Source: Haliotis asinina
Taxonomy: Eukaryota > Mollusca > Gastropoda > Lepetellida > Haliotidae
Direction: 5' to 3'
NCBI RefSeq assembly: GCF_037392515.1
Contig: NC_090283.1
Span: 28,412,249-28,476,248, forward strand
DNA: 64,000 nucleotides
Each line of letters starts with the position of its first letter. The stretch's first letter is position 1. Of this stretch, positions 34,091-45,251 are shown one piece after another. The position numbers were made by a program, and so were the translations under genes. The notes beneath the pieces were generated by a model. It did not search any database, was not told where the DNA came from, and saw only the letters and a list, made by a program, of their open reading frames with translations.

Positions 34091-34845
34091 AGTTTATAGC
34101 CATCTGTTGAGTGTTAAATCTCTTCCTCATCAACTCTAAACGTAAAGATATAATTTCAGAGTAAATGAAATGTATATACAATGCTAGTTAAAACCGTAGG
34201 TTCTAGTGATTTGGGCGTTTCCTGTTGTAATAGACTGAGTTCGCTACTGTACTGAATAATCTAGCATGTTCGACACCCTACACACAAGGTATAGACAAAG
34301 AGAACATAGTGAATGATCCAATCTGGTACCTAAAGTCGAAACCATAACAATAATTATCAAAGCCCTTCTGCTCAGATCACATCTGGCGCATTCCTCCTTC
34401 AGACATCCACAATCTGGACGTTTTTGATCCTCTGCTACCACAGTTTGAGCAGACACATTATCAAAGCTCAGCGTGTAATGTCTATGTATAGTAAGCTATC
34501 GTTGTGTTGAACTAGATTTGACGGTGGACATGGCGTAACACCGCCACAGTTGTCAAGGTCCATGGCATCAACATACATGACGTCATTCAATATTTCAAGT
34601 GATAATGTCACCACAAATATATGCCTTAGTCCGCTGCTTTTGTTATATTGATCTATTTAACAAAAACATGATTTGAAAAACCATAGCTTTATCAAAATTT
34701 GTTTTTTTTAAAAGTTTCATTCTTTAGCATTTGAAATGCTCAGATTTAATAATATTGGTGAGGACGAAGCAAGCGTTTGGGTTATGAAGCAAGCGTTTGG
34801 CATAAATAATGACTATGCATGTCTGTGATTCGTGTTCTAGAATTT

Positions 34846-35107
34846 GGATAGATATGAAAATGAGGGCTGTTTTGTGAATATACAACTGTCTTATTCTGTA
34901 TAGGCGACGTTTAGCGTTGCCACGCAAGTGGTGCATGAGAAGTAAAAGTTTGGGTGATGTATATATACATGAGATGTTTGGACAATAGATGAATGAACTC
35001 ATCTACAACTTGCTTGACCACGACATTAAAATCTCTGTCAAAACGTCGCCTATACAGAATAACGAAGTTGTATATCCATAAAAAAGTCCTCATTCTTTTG
35101 TTACTAA
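34846..35107. repeat. Inverted repeat, about 65-bp imperfect arms
   Basis: The left arm includes ttctgtataggcgacgttt and the right arm aaacgtcgcctatacagaa (35041 onward), continuing into gttgtatatccataaaa. The gaagttg(t/a)atatccataaaa block matches the inverted repeat at 52324-52524, so the two belong to one family. Confidence 0.75.
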
Positions 35108-35875
35108 GCAAACTGACGCAGAAAAGGACGTATTATCTGGCAAACTGTATGGCAATGAATATCACGTATAAACGTTGGCAAGTAAAATACATTCTACAAA
35201 ACACAGTACACTTATGTTCCAAACACAACGATGATGCCCAAATCAAATACATCGCCATCCAATAACCATTAATTCATATTTGTGTCACGTTTAGCTACCA
35301 TGAAACATCGGCGTACTTTCTTTTACTGGGAGTGTTTAGTTTTGACTAGACAATCACAATATAAATACATCCGACATACGAATGATCCAGTAACAGAAGG
35401 AGCATATTTAAGGTTTGTTTTGCACTCAGAAATATTACATGTATACGACGGCGGTTTGCACGGTGTCTGGACCAACAATGCCCTGAAAGCAACCATGAGC
35501 ATGAGCGAGGTCAGCTGAACACATGATCCTTTCGTTACCTGGGTAGCTGAATGCTACTCGTACGACTAATTGACCATATCAAATATCTGTCTACATGTAG
35601 ACTAGGGTTCCTAGGTCACCAGCTCAGTATCTATAACAGTAACAGTAGTTGGGACATATGCAGATAGCAAACATTCAGTTTTCTTCCGCTGAATACAATG
35701 TAATATCCACCAAACCATTGCATAATCATCCTGGATATTACATAATGCTCGCCCACTGAACCAGATTCAGAGAGAACAGTTTGAATATGTAACATGCTAA
35801 TGTATGTGCAAGTCTGTATAAGTATCGCTTCCATCCACTGTGGTGTTCGTGTACATGTATGCCATCAATCACTGT

Positions 35876-36023
35876 CTATGCAGGAGAAATTGACGTCATC
35901 TCAGCTTCTTCCTCTTTCGTCCTGGCCTCATCCAGAGCTCGGAGATCAGCTCTGCAGAAACTGTAGGTTACAGCCGCGTTGAAAGTATGACTTACAATGT
36001 TGGTTGGTGTACGAATGCGGTCC
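35876..36023 (-). CDS. SLC1 coding exon 11: TM8 end and C-terminus
   Basis: The acceptor tctgatttcag joins L444 to DRIRTPTNIVSHTFNAAVTY. Relative to GltPh, D394, R397 and N401 are kept (D445, R448, N452), but D405 is His456 and the following Gly-rich NVLGDSLGAG pattern is lost. The tail is short and acidic (LDEARTKEEEAEMTSISPA) and lacks a recognisable PDZ ligand. Confidence 0.92.
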
Positions 36024-39000
36024 CTGAAATCAGATGGAAAGAAAGCTAGTTAATGTTCAGAAAAGCTTGAATTCAAGCGAGACGTATCCTGAGATTTCTG
36101 TCCCATTGTGTGAAAAGTGTAATAGGATACAGTACATACAATAGATTGCATCGTAAACAGGCTTACGCCTTTTGCACCCATGTATACGGGGGATTACTTA
36201 AGGGGGTGGGTCTGTTGGTGGTGGTGGTGGTGGGGGGGGGGGGGGGATGGGGGTGCGGTGGTGGTGGGGTTTGAGGGTGGCATTATGTTAATATATCAAA
36301 TGCGCACATGTAGCTGGATTCTTCACCTGCCATGCAATTTATTAATCGTTACTAGGTACCGTGTATTGAATCGGGTATTTGCACCGTATTTCATTGCATT
36401 GTGTCAAGTGCTATGGATCTGAATGTGCTCACTTACAAGAACCACTCGACTGCAAACAAAAGAGCGATGTGATCAACAGGTATGTTGGCGGACGTCAGTA
36501 TGATGACTAAGGTGACAATGCTTGAACTAGGGACGGATGGGATTGCCATTGCTGCTACAGCTGTTAACACACTGAAACATGGCAAAAAAAGACTGATAAA
36601 CTGTTAACACAGTGAAAGAAAAAGAATGATAGAACAGTTCGCATTATCACGCATTATCACACTGAAATATGGAAGGACTGATACAGGCATTATCACACTC
36701 AAACACGGAAGAGGAGCTGATACAGACGTTATCACACTGAAATATGGAAGAAGGACTGATACAGACGTTGTCACAGTGAAACATGAAAGAAGGACTGATA
36801 CAGACGTTATCACACTGAAATATGGAAGAAGGACTGATACAGACGTTATCACACTGCATTATGGAAAAAGGACTGATACAGATGTTATCACACTGAAACA
36901 TGAAAGAAGGGCTGATACAAACGTTATCACGCTGAAATATGGAAGAAGGACTGATACAGACGTTATCACACTGAAACACGAAAGAAGGACTGATACAGAC
37001 GTTATCACACTGAAATATAGAAGGACTGATACAGACGTTATCACACTGAAATATGGAAGAAGGACTGATACAGACGTTATCACAGTGAAACATGAAAGAA
37101 GGGCTGATACAAACGTTATCACACTGAAATATGGAAGAAGGACTGATACAGACGTTATCACACTGAAATATGGAAGAAGGACTGATACAGACGTTATCAC
37201 ACTGAAATATGGAAGAAGGACTGATACAGACGTTATCACACTGAAACATGAAAGAAGGGCTGATACAAACGTTATCACGCTGAAATATGGAAGAAGGACT
37301 GATACAGACGTTATCACACTGAAACACGAAAGAAGGACTGATACAGACGCTATCACACTGAAATATAGAAGGACTGATACAGACGTTATCACACTGAAAT
37401 ATGGAAGAAGGACTGATACAGACGTTATCACACTGAAACATGAAAGAAGGGCTGATACAAACGTTATCACACTGAAATATGGAAGAAGGACTGATACAGA
37501 CGTTATCACACTGAAATATGGAAGAAGGACTGATACAGACGTTATCACACTGAAATATGGAAGAAGGACTGATACAGACGTTATCACACTGAAATATGAA
37601 AGAAGGACTGATACAGACGTTATCACACTGAAACATGAAAGAAGGACTGATACAGACGTTATCACACTGAAATATGGAAGAAGGACTGATACAGACGTTA
37701 TCACACTGAAACATGAAAGAAGGGCTGATACAAACGTTATCACACTGAAATATGGAAAAGGGACTGATACAGCCAATATCACACTGAACCGTGCAAGACG
37801 AGTTCGTACAGACGCTATCACACTGAAACATGGAAAAAGTATTGATACAAACGTTATCACACTGAAATATGGAAAAGGGACTGATACAGCCAATATCACA
37901 CTGAACCGTGCAGGACGAATTCATACAGACGCTATCACACTGAAACACGGAAGAGCTACTGATATTTCGCCAGTATATAATAATATGTGCATTTATATTG
38001 CGCCAAACTCCACGCACGAGGTGAATACTCATAGCGCTAACAGTCAAAGCAGGCATATTATTACCCCGGATAACCCAAGCTGCCTGTTAGGTGCTAGAAG
38101 GTTATAGTAACATGACTTATTCCACCGGGTATATGAAAGAGATCATCGGGTTAGGGAGAAAGTTAAGTTTGGTTGATATTACACAGGAGTGAACAACAGC
38201 ATTTTACTTTTACTGCAGCATTGACAGGAAAGGCAGAACTGAATCATTTGTATTGTCCATGAGCTCAGGCATTGTGTTCACAAACTAAGAATCACAGTGG
38301 ATCTATGACGATTCACGTATTCCAGTTCACAACAACGGGATCCTGTCACACCAAAGGGATAAAATTATGTACGTCGTTTAATATAGCAAATTTGTGTTCG
38401 TAGAACTGTTCCAAAAGAATAGAAATTATACCTAACATTTCAGTGATCGCATTTACGTTAATTTAAATGCCATCTAGCTTCCAGATTTACACCAGCTGGG
38501 ATCCAGGTCCTTGTCAACCCTATATAATTCAACGAAATAATATAATATTATATAATATAATATAATATAATATATAATTCAACGAAACAGACAACTGTTG
38601 TCTTCGCTCATACCCACCCGATAATAGCCACAACGCCAAATGTGACCTCCACGCCACTTAAGTTAGCTATAAATAACGCTGCTGACGTAATGTAGAGGGC
38701 GCTGCCATCGGCGTTCAGCGTGACGCTGAATGGAATCACAAATCGACTCACTCGGGAGTCGATACCGTTTTTCACTTCACAAGATTCTAGCATCTCAGGA
38801 ATGGCCACAGCTCTAGAAAACGAACAGATAGACGAAAATAAACTAAGTTCTGGTACAGCAATATATGTAAATATGTATTACAATAGCTAAATAACAGAGC
38901 ATGATTGTCCAGCAGTGACAGGGAAGCAAACTATTATCTGTTAAAGTCATTGATTTGAGTATCTATTTTTGTGTACACCATTACTTTACGGGGATATCGT

Positions 39001-42000
39001 TCTGCTTGAATCCGAAATGCTCTTTCGGCCTGACATAATGTTTCATCACGCCTAACAGAGGAAGGGAGGCAACGCGTATTGACTTAGTACGTGGGCAGGA
39101 CCAACATTGTTGAACCGATAGAAGCTTATGGAGTAGACGGCAAAATGAAGGTCCAATTAAACGTTGCTGACGGAAACATATAGCATTTCACGACACAAAA
39201 ATATACTTCTTTCCAATCGAAATTCGTTGTTTTCAATGTGTAAAACAATTAACGAATCTGTTTTACCATCCTACAAGTGTGTCTTTTACGACGCACTCAT
39301 TTAATAATAAAACCTGGTCCTGGCTGACTATAGCCTGAATTGTAGACACTGACTTTAGTGGGGCACTATAGCGTATAACTAAGCTCACTGGGCTGACTAT
39401 CTGATCATCTCTAGACATGACTACTGGGGATATCTTCCCTGGCATCCCAACTATACGTCTTAACTGAATCCGACACTCACGTGCTTGTGGAGGCGAAGCC
39501 GATGAGACAAGGTCGAAAGATTGTCAGAAGGTAGGCATAGGGGTTTCTTCTAGTCAGTGCAAACAGAATGGCGGGCAGGACAATGAAGGAATGAAACAGA
39601 ATGCCGACTGTAACTGCGACGACAAACATCCCCAGCTGTGAGAAGGTCCCGGTGATGTTGCTCACTCCAGCCACCGACACTGCGATGAGGCTGCCGATAC
39701 CCACAGGTGCTACCCTACACAACACAGGGAGGACAGACATGATGATGATGATGATGATATGTATATATTTAATTGGAACAGCGTTTTACTTAATTGAAAC
39801 GGCGTTTGAAGTCTATGACTTCTAACTGTAGGAGAAAGTCATGAATTTGTTTGTATGAGTTGCGACAAGTGGACAACTGAGCAGCTTCAAAACCGAGAGA
39901 CTGATTTAGGTTTATTGCCATACCACGACATACTGCGTATTTACCAAAAGAATTTTCTCAAGATCAGAAGGACGATTTCCGTGGCACCCGAGAAGAACTT
40001 GAGGAAGATGTCGGTTTTGTCCTTCAGCGCGCTGGCGGCCATGCCGATGATGGTGCAAGCTGTGATCAGACCTGTAGAGAGTTGTACAGGTTTTAGAATG
40101 AGGTACAAGACTGAAAGTATCCATACACCCGTAGCTATAAAAACATTATGTCTTTAGGTTAGTTTCATTCTCCTGTTTACATAAATCAGATCTGAAGTGT
40201 GTCCATCTATATTATTCCAGGAACTCCTGCCGAATGATGGGAGCTATGTGCTTTAATGGTATAAGATGGCGCTGGTCGCAAAGAGACAGGGACAGAAAGA
40301 CTGACTGAGTTTAGTTTTACGCCGTACTCAGCAATATTCCAGCTTTTGGCCGCGGTCTGTAAAAAAAAATCGAGCCCGGACCGGAGAAGCATGGATTACG
40401 AAAATCAATTCTAATCCGGATCTTCTCGGATTCAAACAAAAAGAACATTTCAGTAACATTATCATTCAATTAATCTCACTGAATACTATTTATTGTGACA
40501 TACTGAAAATATCAGCAGAATAATATGTTGATTTATTTTCGTTTTAAGCATAGGAATATTTATAACGTTATAGTTCACGTCAGCTAGTAGGTCAACAATC
40601 ATTGGACCTTGCATCACAGCATGTGAAATATATAGTGATGTTCCTTAAAGATCGCACCGCCGTGATATTTCCGGATTAATGCCAAAAGCGGCGTACACCA
40701 AACACACTCACTACATATAAATTTACTAGATGTAACTACAATTTATTACTTTTGATAAAAGTGTATATTTTATGTCTGCTTCATTATTGTAGCCTGCACG
40801 CGGGTTCAGTCAGTGCGATATGAGATCGACAGAAGCATTCATCATGATATCAACAGGCAAAATCACTTCGTCCACCAGGTCCCAGCGTGTATTACCTAAC
40901 ACGTTAACACTGTCCGTCTTGCCCAGGGACTTGGTGACGTGTGTGACGACATCTACCACAGTGGCGTTGGAGTTATTCCTCGCTACATCCGTCACCGAGG
41001 CGGCGTACTGTGTCTGGACCTGTGTCAACACACGGAACACGTGACATGATGCACATGCACATGTACATGCACACAGATTCTACATGTGTAACGCCCCATT
41101 AAACAACTATGTGTAATAATTTGCATTTAGGCATCGCCTTTCCATGTCCTTGGTAGTTGATACCATTATCTCGTATGTTCACAGTTCAGTGATATATGTA
41201 GAAAGAGTATCACACGAGTGTCCTTGAGATATCGGATGTATTCCAGTGATTACCTACCAAACAAAGTAATGAAAGGACTTTTGCAATGATCACGTATACT
41301 TTGTACATCATATGACGACATAGACATATATGTGATGTCTATCTCCCACAAACACATACCACCCATTACTGTTCCCAGGACAGCTGCGCACATAGATACA
41401 ATAAAATTCCTCCAGTACAAAATCATCTCATTTACTGAGCTCAACATAGCCATAAAACAGTGTTGCTATACGTATGGTTATTCAGATATTCAGAGATCCA
41501 ACTTCGGGGTAAATGTTCTCTTATACACAGGAAATGATTTACCCCCTGGAAAGTGTCTAAACCCCGTGTACAGTGTTTAACTCAGAAGAACCCGACCCGC
41601 ATGGAAATGAGCAGAACAGAGCAGTGCTTCATCATTCAACAGAATCGACCATATCAGAGGTTCCACCCACTGATAATCACTGCCAACGGGAGAAATATAA
41701 CTCATGAGAATATTTATGAACCTCAATTCTATTTTTTTAAACAAAAAACTGATTGATTCATCTGTGCGTGTAATTTAGTGAAATATGCTTCGCGCACAAC
41801 AGTTTAATCTATGCAAATTCCTATCCAGGCATGTGAGAATAATTATTGGAAACGCAAACCCACCTGCCTGAACGTCGCCTCCACCACGTTGTCCGGCACA
41901 ATGTTCCTGCAACAGAATACAAGAGGCATACACAGAACTCTATTTATTACACAAGCACTTGGCGGAAGATCGGGCAGAAATATAAATACATGAACTCACC

Positions 42001-45000
42001 ACACGTCCTTCACATGTTTTAATGTATTTTCACATTCAGGTAACTTTGAACTAGAATCAAACCGAAGGAAATGGCCTGAGCAATTAAAAGGGTGATAAGA
42101 TGAAAAGAGGGAACTACGACTAAATAACAAGAAGCATGGTCGATGTCAGAGTGTACCAGACGAAAACTGGAAAAGCAAGTTTCTGCGGCACGCCCATACT
42201 TAAATGGTCGTGACAACCTACTTCTGTTCACGTGAAAGAGAAACGAATTGTAGTCTATTATCTGTGAGCGTGCACTAATTAACTGCTTGAGTTTCCAATC
42301 GGAACTAAACTGGTATTGACGTTCTGTGGCCCAAGACAACATCCATTGGTGAAGTCTAAGTGGGAGAATTTCATTGTATGAAAGAGAAAGAGAGGGGGAC
42401 AATGAAAGGTGGGAGTGAGCGAACACAGGATGCAAACATCCTGGGTCATCCTACAATGCCTAAATTAACCTCAGCAAAAAGAGACGCCATCAAAGTGCGA
42501 ACCTGAGCATGTCGGCGAATATATCCTGAGTTTCCATGATCTCGCGAGTCACACTTTCATCAACACTCAACTGCTCAGATCCTGTCAGAACAATACAACA
42601 GCACAATTATATACGTCATCATCTATACAACAACTGCAACACAACACAACACAACACAACACAACACAACACAACACTATTTATCTCGGTCTCTCCAGGT
42701 TCAACAATTATTAAGGTTCACAATCACTCACCTAGCTTCTCTGTATCACAAAGTCAATGTACATTAAGCCATTGATTTCCCATCATCATAAGGAAACAAT
42801 TCTTGCTTCGATAATTTATAATGTTCAATTGAAAAGTATTTATTCATTCATTCATTTATGTAAGCATTTCATTTATATTTTAGTGTTATCTCATCCAATT
42901 ACATCTTACACGAGACGTGAGTTTAGATGGTTACCTGGTTTAACGATGAAATGTAGTGCAATAGCTTCAATACAGACAAGACTGTTCGTTACTACGATGA
43001 AGACGAAAGCTACGACACTAACTTTCCCGTTAGACTTGGGATCCAGCGATGCTGTTCCTGTGTGACAAGGAGTAGAAAGTGATCAGTCCTATTTATGAAT
43101 GTTCATAAGTATTAGTCTTCGAACAATGATTGAAATAGGGGATATGGGCTACACACATTGTATCCATGTGGGGATCGAAATTCAATGGTTGACATGGCAC
43201 CCGAGGTGCAGATTGAAAGAGTTGAATAGTTTACCTGATATAACGCTGCAGACAATCAACGGAAGAATCATCATTCTCAACATGCGCAGAAAGAGCTCTC
43301 CTGGCATACCTGAAATCCGCATTGTGATATATTTACCTCTAAACAAAATACAAACCCTCATAGACCGATTTGAACAGCGTTAAATGTTTGCACAGACAAT
43401 TACCGAAACTCCAAAAATGTTTCCTTTTGTATAGTGTTTGTGGATGGTGTACTTGGTCTAAATGTTTCCCTCTATCTTTAAGGGCTGCCTTACAAAACGG
43501 ACCTTGAATATCCGGGTTAGCTCGGTCTTCAGGAAACCCATGCTTGTTCTCAGAAGCGACTAACGGAATCGGGTGGTCAGACTCATCTCATCGTATCCCA
43601 GTTGCTTGGATCGATGCTAATACTGTCGATCACTGGATTATCTGGTCCATATGATCGCAAAGGGGTATACGTAGTGGACACGTATGACCGCAGTGGCCGT
43701 TAGATTCAGGCAGTAGGCGCAAACTTGACCCAACATAGATGTATGACTTGTATGGTATTTATGCATGACACATCTCAGTGGTACACCTGCGAGGTATGCA
43801 TGCATGATATATCTGTGTGGTATTTGTTTATGATATATCTGAGTGGTACACCTGCGAGGTATGCATGCATGATATATCTGTGTGGTATTTGTTTATGATA
43901 TATCTGAGTGGTACACCTGCGAGGTATGCATGCATGATATATCTGTGTGGTATTTGTTTATGATATATCTGAGTGGTACACCTGCGAGGTATGCATGCAT
44001 GATATATCTGTGTGGTATTTGTTTATGATATATCTGAGTGGTACACCTGCGAGGTATGCATGCATGATATATCTGTGTGGTATTTGTTTATGATATATCT
44101 GAGTGGTACACCTGCGAGGTATGCATGCATGATATATCTGTGTGGTATTTGTTTATGATATATATCTGTGGTACACCAGCGATGTATGCACGTATGATAT
44201 TTTTGGGTGGCATGCATGTATGATATATCTCTGTGGTACACCTGCGAGGTATCATTCTTGTATTACTGTGGTACTGGGGCAAAGCAACAAGCTGTATAGT
44301 ATGTAACCACGTGTACACACTGTGAATCTGTGTGGTATGTCTGGCGGTATACGCCTTGACATCCCGTATAATCATTCGTTCAGCCAATCGATGAACCGGT
44401 TGGATGTCCTCGACAGGCCACGACACATACTAGTGCTGCAGGTAGTGGGTTAACAGCGCGGGTTAAGGTCAGTGATCACTGTCTGTGTACACACGTTAGA
44501 TCCCGCCATGCAAGAGGGTGATGACTGACATTCACAGGCAACTCTTAAGGTTTATTTGATCTGTCAGGAGTGGGTATATGTTTAAGAGGACCACGTCAAA
44601 CGGTTCATGAATGTTAAAAGGGCAGTCGAGATTTGTGTGAACTTCGAAAACATTGAAAAAGAAATAAGTATATAAATTTCAGTCCTCGTGTCGCACTCTG
44701 TGATTCTGTCGTAAGGTATATTTTGTAGAAATGCCGTTTGGTGCAAACAAAAAAAGACAAGGCGAAAATCCCATTTTCACGTGGAATGTATTTGTAATAT
44801 TCACACAGGTTAGTCAAGAGCACAGATTTGTCTTGCAGAATGTACATTTGTTTAATATTTTGCGATGTGTTCTTTGTGATCATCGCTTGTTAAAGATCAA
44901 GCGAAACTGCGACTTAGATTAAACAGTCAGCATAAGCTCAACAAACACAATCTTGAGATGGACACTGTGTGAGGAAAGGACGTCCAGCTGAGGGCAGCAC

Positions 45001-45244
45001 TGTAGGACACCAACACAACCTTTAGTAACTAACTTGATGTCAGCTTACCTATCCACATGAGGGCGTCTTTGGATGGATGCAGTTCTCTGACTCCGAATCC
45101 GACTGCAAATCCAACTACAATCCCAGCAACTGTCAGGAGAAGCAGAGCGTCTCTTCGCAAAAAAGATTTCACTTTGAACAGAAAGGAACCTTTCTTGTTG
45201 GCTTTTTCAATCATGGGCTCCGCCGTTAGATTTTGTCGTTCCAT
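35876..45244 (-). CDS. SLC1 family (excitatory amino acid transporter-like) gene, 11 coding exons
   Basis: Coding exons: 45049-45244, 43235-43309, 42935-43057, 42503-42581, 41864-41906, 40896-41019, 39945-40071, 39481-39714, 38618-38812, 36437-36571 and 35876-36023. Lengths sum to 1479 bases, that is 492 residues plus TAG, with every junction in phase. Family markers in order: LRRDALLLLTVAGIVVGFAV (TM1), MPGELFLRMLRMMILPLIV, TASLDPKSNGK, the glycosylated loop with NNSNAT, WVAPVGI, the HP1 region FASTSTAVAIP, the TM7 motif NADGS and the TM8 stretch EWFLDRIRTPTN. The family is Na+-coupled glutamate/neutral amino acid carriers in the plasma membrane. Several cation-site positions are changed, so substrate and coupling are open. 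A 5' UTR intron acceptor ends just before 45248. Confidence 0.95.
36201..36280 (+). repeat. G-run tract with quadruplex potential (SLC1 intron 10)
   Basis: GGT repeats followed by an uninterrupted G run and further GGGGG, GGTGG and GGGTGG blocks. The G-rich strand is the template strand for SLC1. Confidence 0.85.
36437..36571 (-). CDS. SLC1 coding exon 10: HP2 and start of TM8
   Basis: Acceptor catgtttcag/TGTGTTAAC is required by phase (GG plus T gives Gly) and gives the expected 24-residue spacing from the FG of TM7 to VTLV. It reads VLTAVAAMAIPSVPSSSIVT, LVIILTSANIPVD, then AVEWF. The HP2 tip has Ser and Pro where relatives have Gly (AAGIPxxG); GltPh D390 is Glu441. Confidence 0.93.
36640..37965. 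repeat. 39-bp minisatellite upstream of SLC1 exon 10
   Basis: About 33 units of actgatacagacgttatcac, then actgaaatatggaagaagg, with 36-bp and diverged variants at the right end. Each unit on the minus strand contains atatttcag/tgtgataac, matching the true exon-10 acceptor. Frames of 493 (plus) and 469 (minus) codons span it because the unit is a multiple of three. They are not coding. Confidence 0.97.
38618..38812 (-). CDS. SLC1 coding exon 9: HP1 end and TM7
   Basis: It begins by completing a Thr from exon 8, then AVAIPEMLESCEVKNGIDSR, VSRFVIPFSVTLNADGSALY and ITSAALFIANLSGVEVTFG. NADGS (367-371) replaces the family motif NMDGT in TM7, the Na+-site Met becoming Ala and Thr becoming Ser; the Glu after the following Tyr is Ile. 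Confidence 0.95.
39481..39714 (-). CDS. SLC1 coding exon 8
   Basis: Acceptor gtgttgtgtag and donor GTGAGT. It completes the W of WVAPVGIGSLIAVSVAG and runs through TM6 to LLTIFRPCLIGFAST, the start of HP1. Similar in length and content to the corresponding EAAT region (WYAPVGI to LGTSSS). Confidence 0.95.
39945..40071 (-). CDS. SLC1 coding exon 7
   Basis: Reads GLITACTIIGMAASALKDKT, DIFLKFFSGATEIVLL and ILRKFFW, aligning with the EAAT GLvvFs..fG..i to MWYAPVG region. Phase 1 in, phase 2 out. Confidence 0.93.
40302..40385 (+). repeat. Fragment of the dispersed SINE-like element
   Basis: gtttagttttacgccgtact and cagcaatattccagc, then cggtctgtaa, truncated; in the SLC1 intron between exons 6 and 7. 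Confidence 0.75.
40896..41019 (-). CDS. SLC1 coding exon 6 (extracellular loop)
   Basis: Reads VQTQYAASVTDVARNNSNAT, VVDVVTHVTKSLGKTDSVNV and LG. The loop carries the N-glycosylation site NAT. Phase 0 in, phase 1 out (donor GTAATA). Confidence 0.9.
41864..41906 (-). CDS. SLC1 coding exon 5 (43 bp)
   Basis: RNIVPDNVVEATFRQ, equivalent to the RNMFPENLVxAxFQQ segment of EAATs. Phase 2 in, phase 0 out. Confidence 0.93.
42503..42581 (-). CDS. SLC1 coding exon 4
   Basis: GSEQLSVDESVTREIMETQD, then IFADMLR; the cytoplasmic/extracellular stretch before the RNxxP motif. Donor GTTCGC is weak but phase-consistent. Confidence 0.88.
42637..42676. repeat. (ACAAC)n microsatellite
   Basis: Eight pentamer units in the SLC1 intron between exons 3 and 4. 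Confidence 0.95.
42935..43057 (-). CDS. SLC1 coding exon 3
   Basis: GTASLDPKSNGKVSVVAFVF, IVVTNSLVCIEAIALHFIVK, PG. Matches the SGLASLDxKxxGR to IKPG block of SLC1 carriers. Confidence 0.95.
43235..43309 (-). CDS. SLC1 coding exon 2
   Basis: GMPGELFLRMLRMMILPLIV, CSVIS; the PGELLMRMLxMLxLPLI signature of the family. Phase 1 on both sides. Confidence 0.96.
43490..43655 (-). repeat. Fragment of the dispersed SINE-like element
   Basis: The reverse complement contains the ccagatatccagtgatcgac-like block and the gattccgttagtcgcttctg region of the elements at 30478 and 33816. A small tRNA-SINE fragment also lies at about 43125-43175. Confidence 0.7.
43770..44250. repeat. 65-bp minisatellite in SLC1 intron 1
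   Basis: About seven units of gtggtacacctgcgaggtat, gcatgcatgatatatctgtg, tggtatttgtttatgatata, tctga. The central five are essentially identical. Confidence 0.96.
45049..45244 (-). CDS. SLC1 coding exon 1 (start codon)
   Basis: ATG at 45244 lies four bases inside an exon whose acceptor (gtttttacttttcag) ends at 45249, so a 5' UTR intron precedes it. It encodes MERQNLTAEPMIEKANKKGS, a basic segment, and TM1 (RRDALLLLTVAGIVVGFAVG), ending at ALMWIG. Confidence 0.93.
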
Positions 45245-45251
45245 CGTTCTG

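Noticed and set aside
36626-38107. Long open frames of 493 (plus) and 469 (minus) codons
   Set aside because: They exist only because the intronic minisatellite unit is 39 bp, with no stop in several frames. They lie between two firmly placed SLC1 exons.
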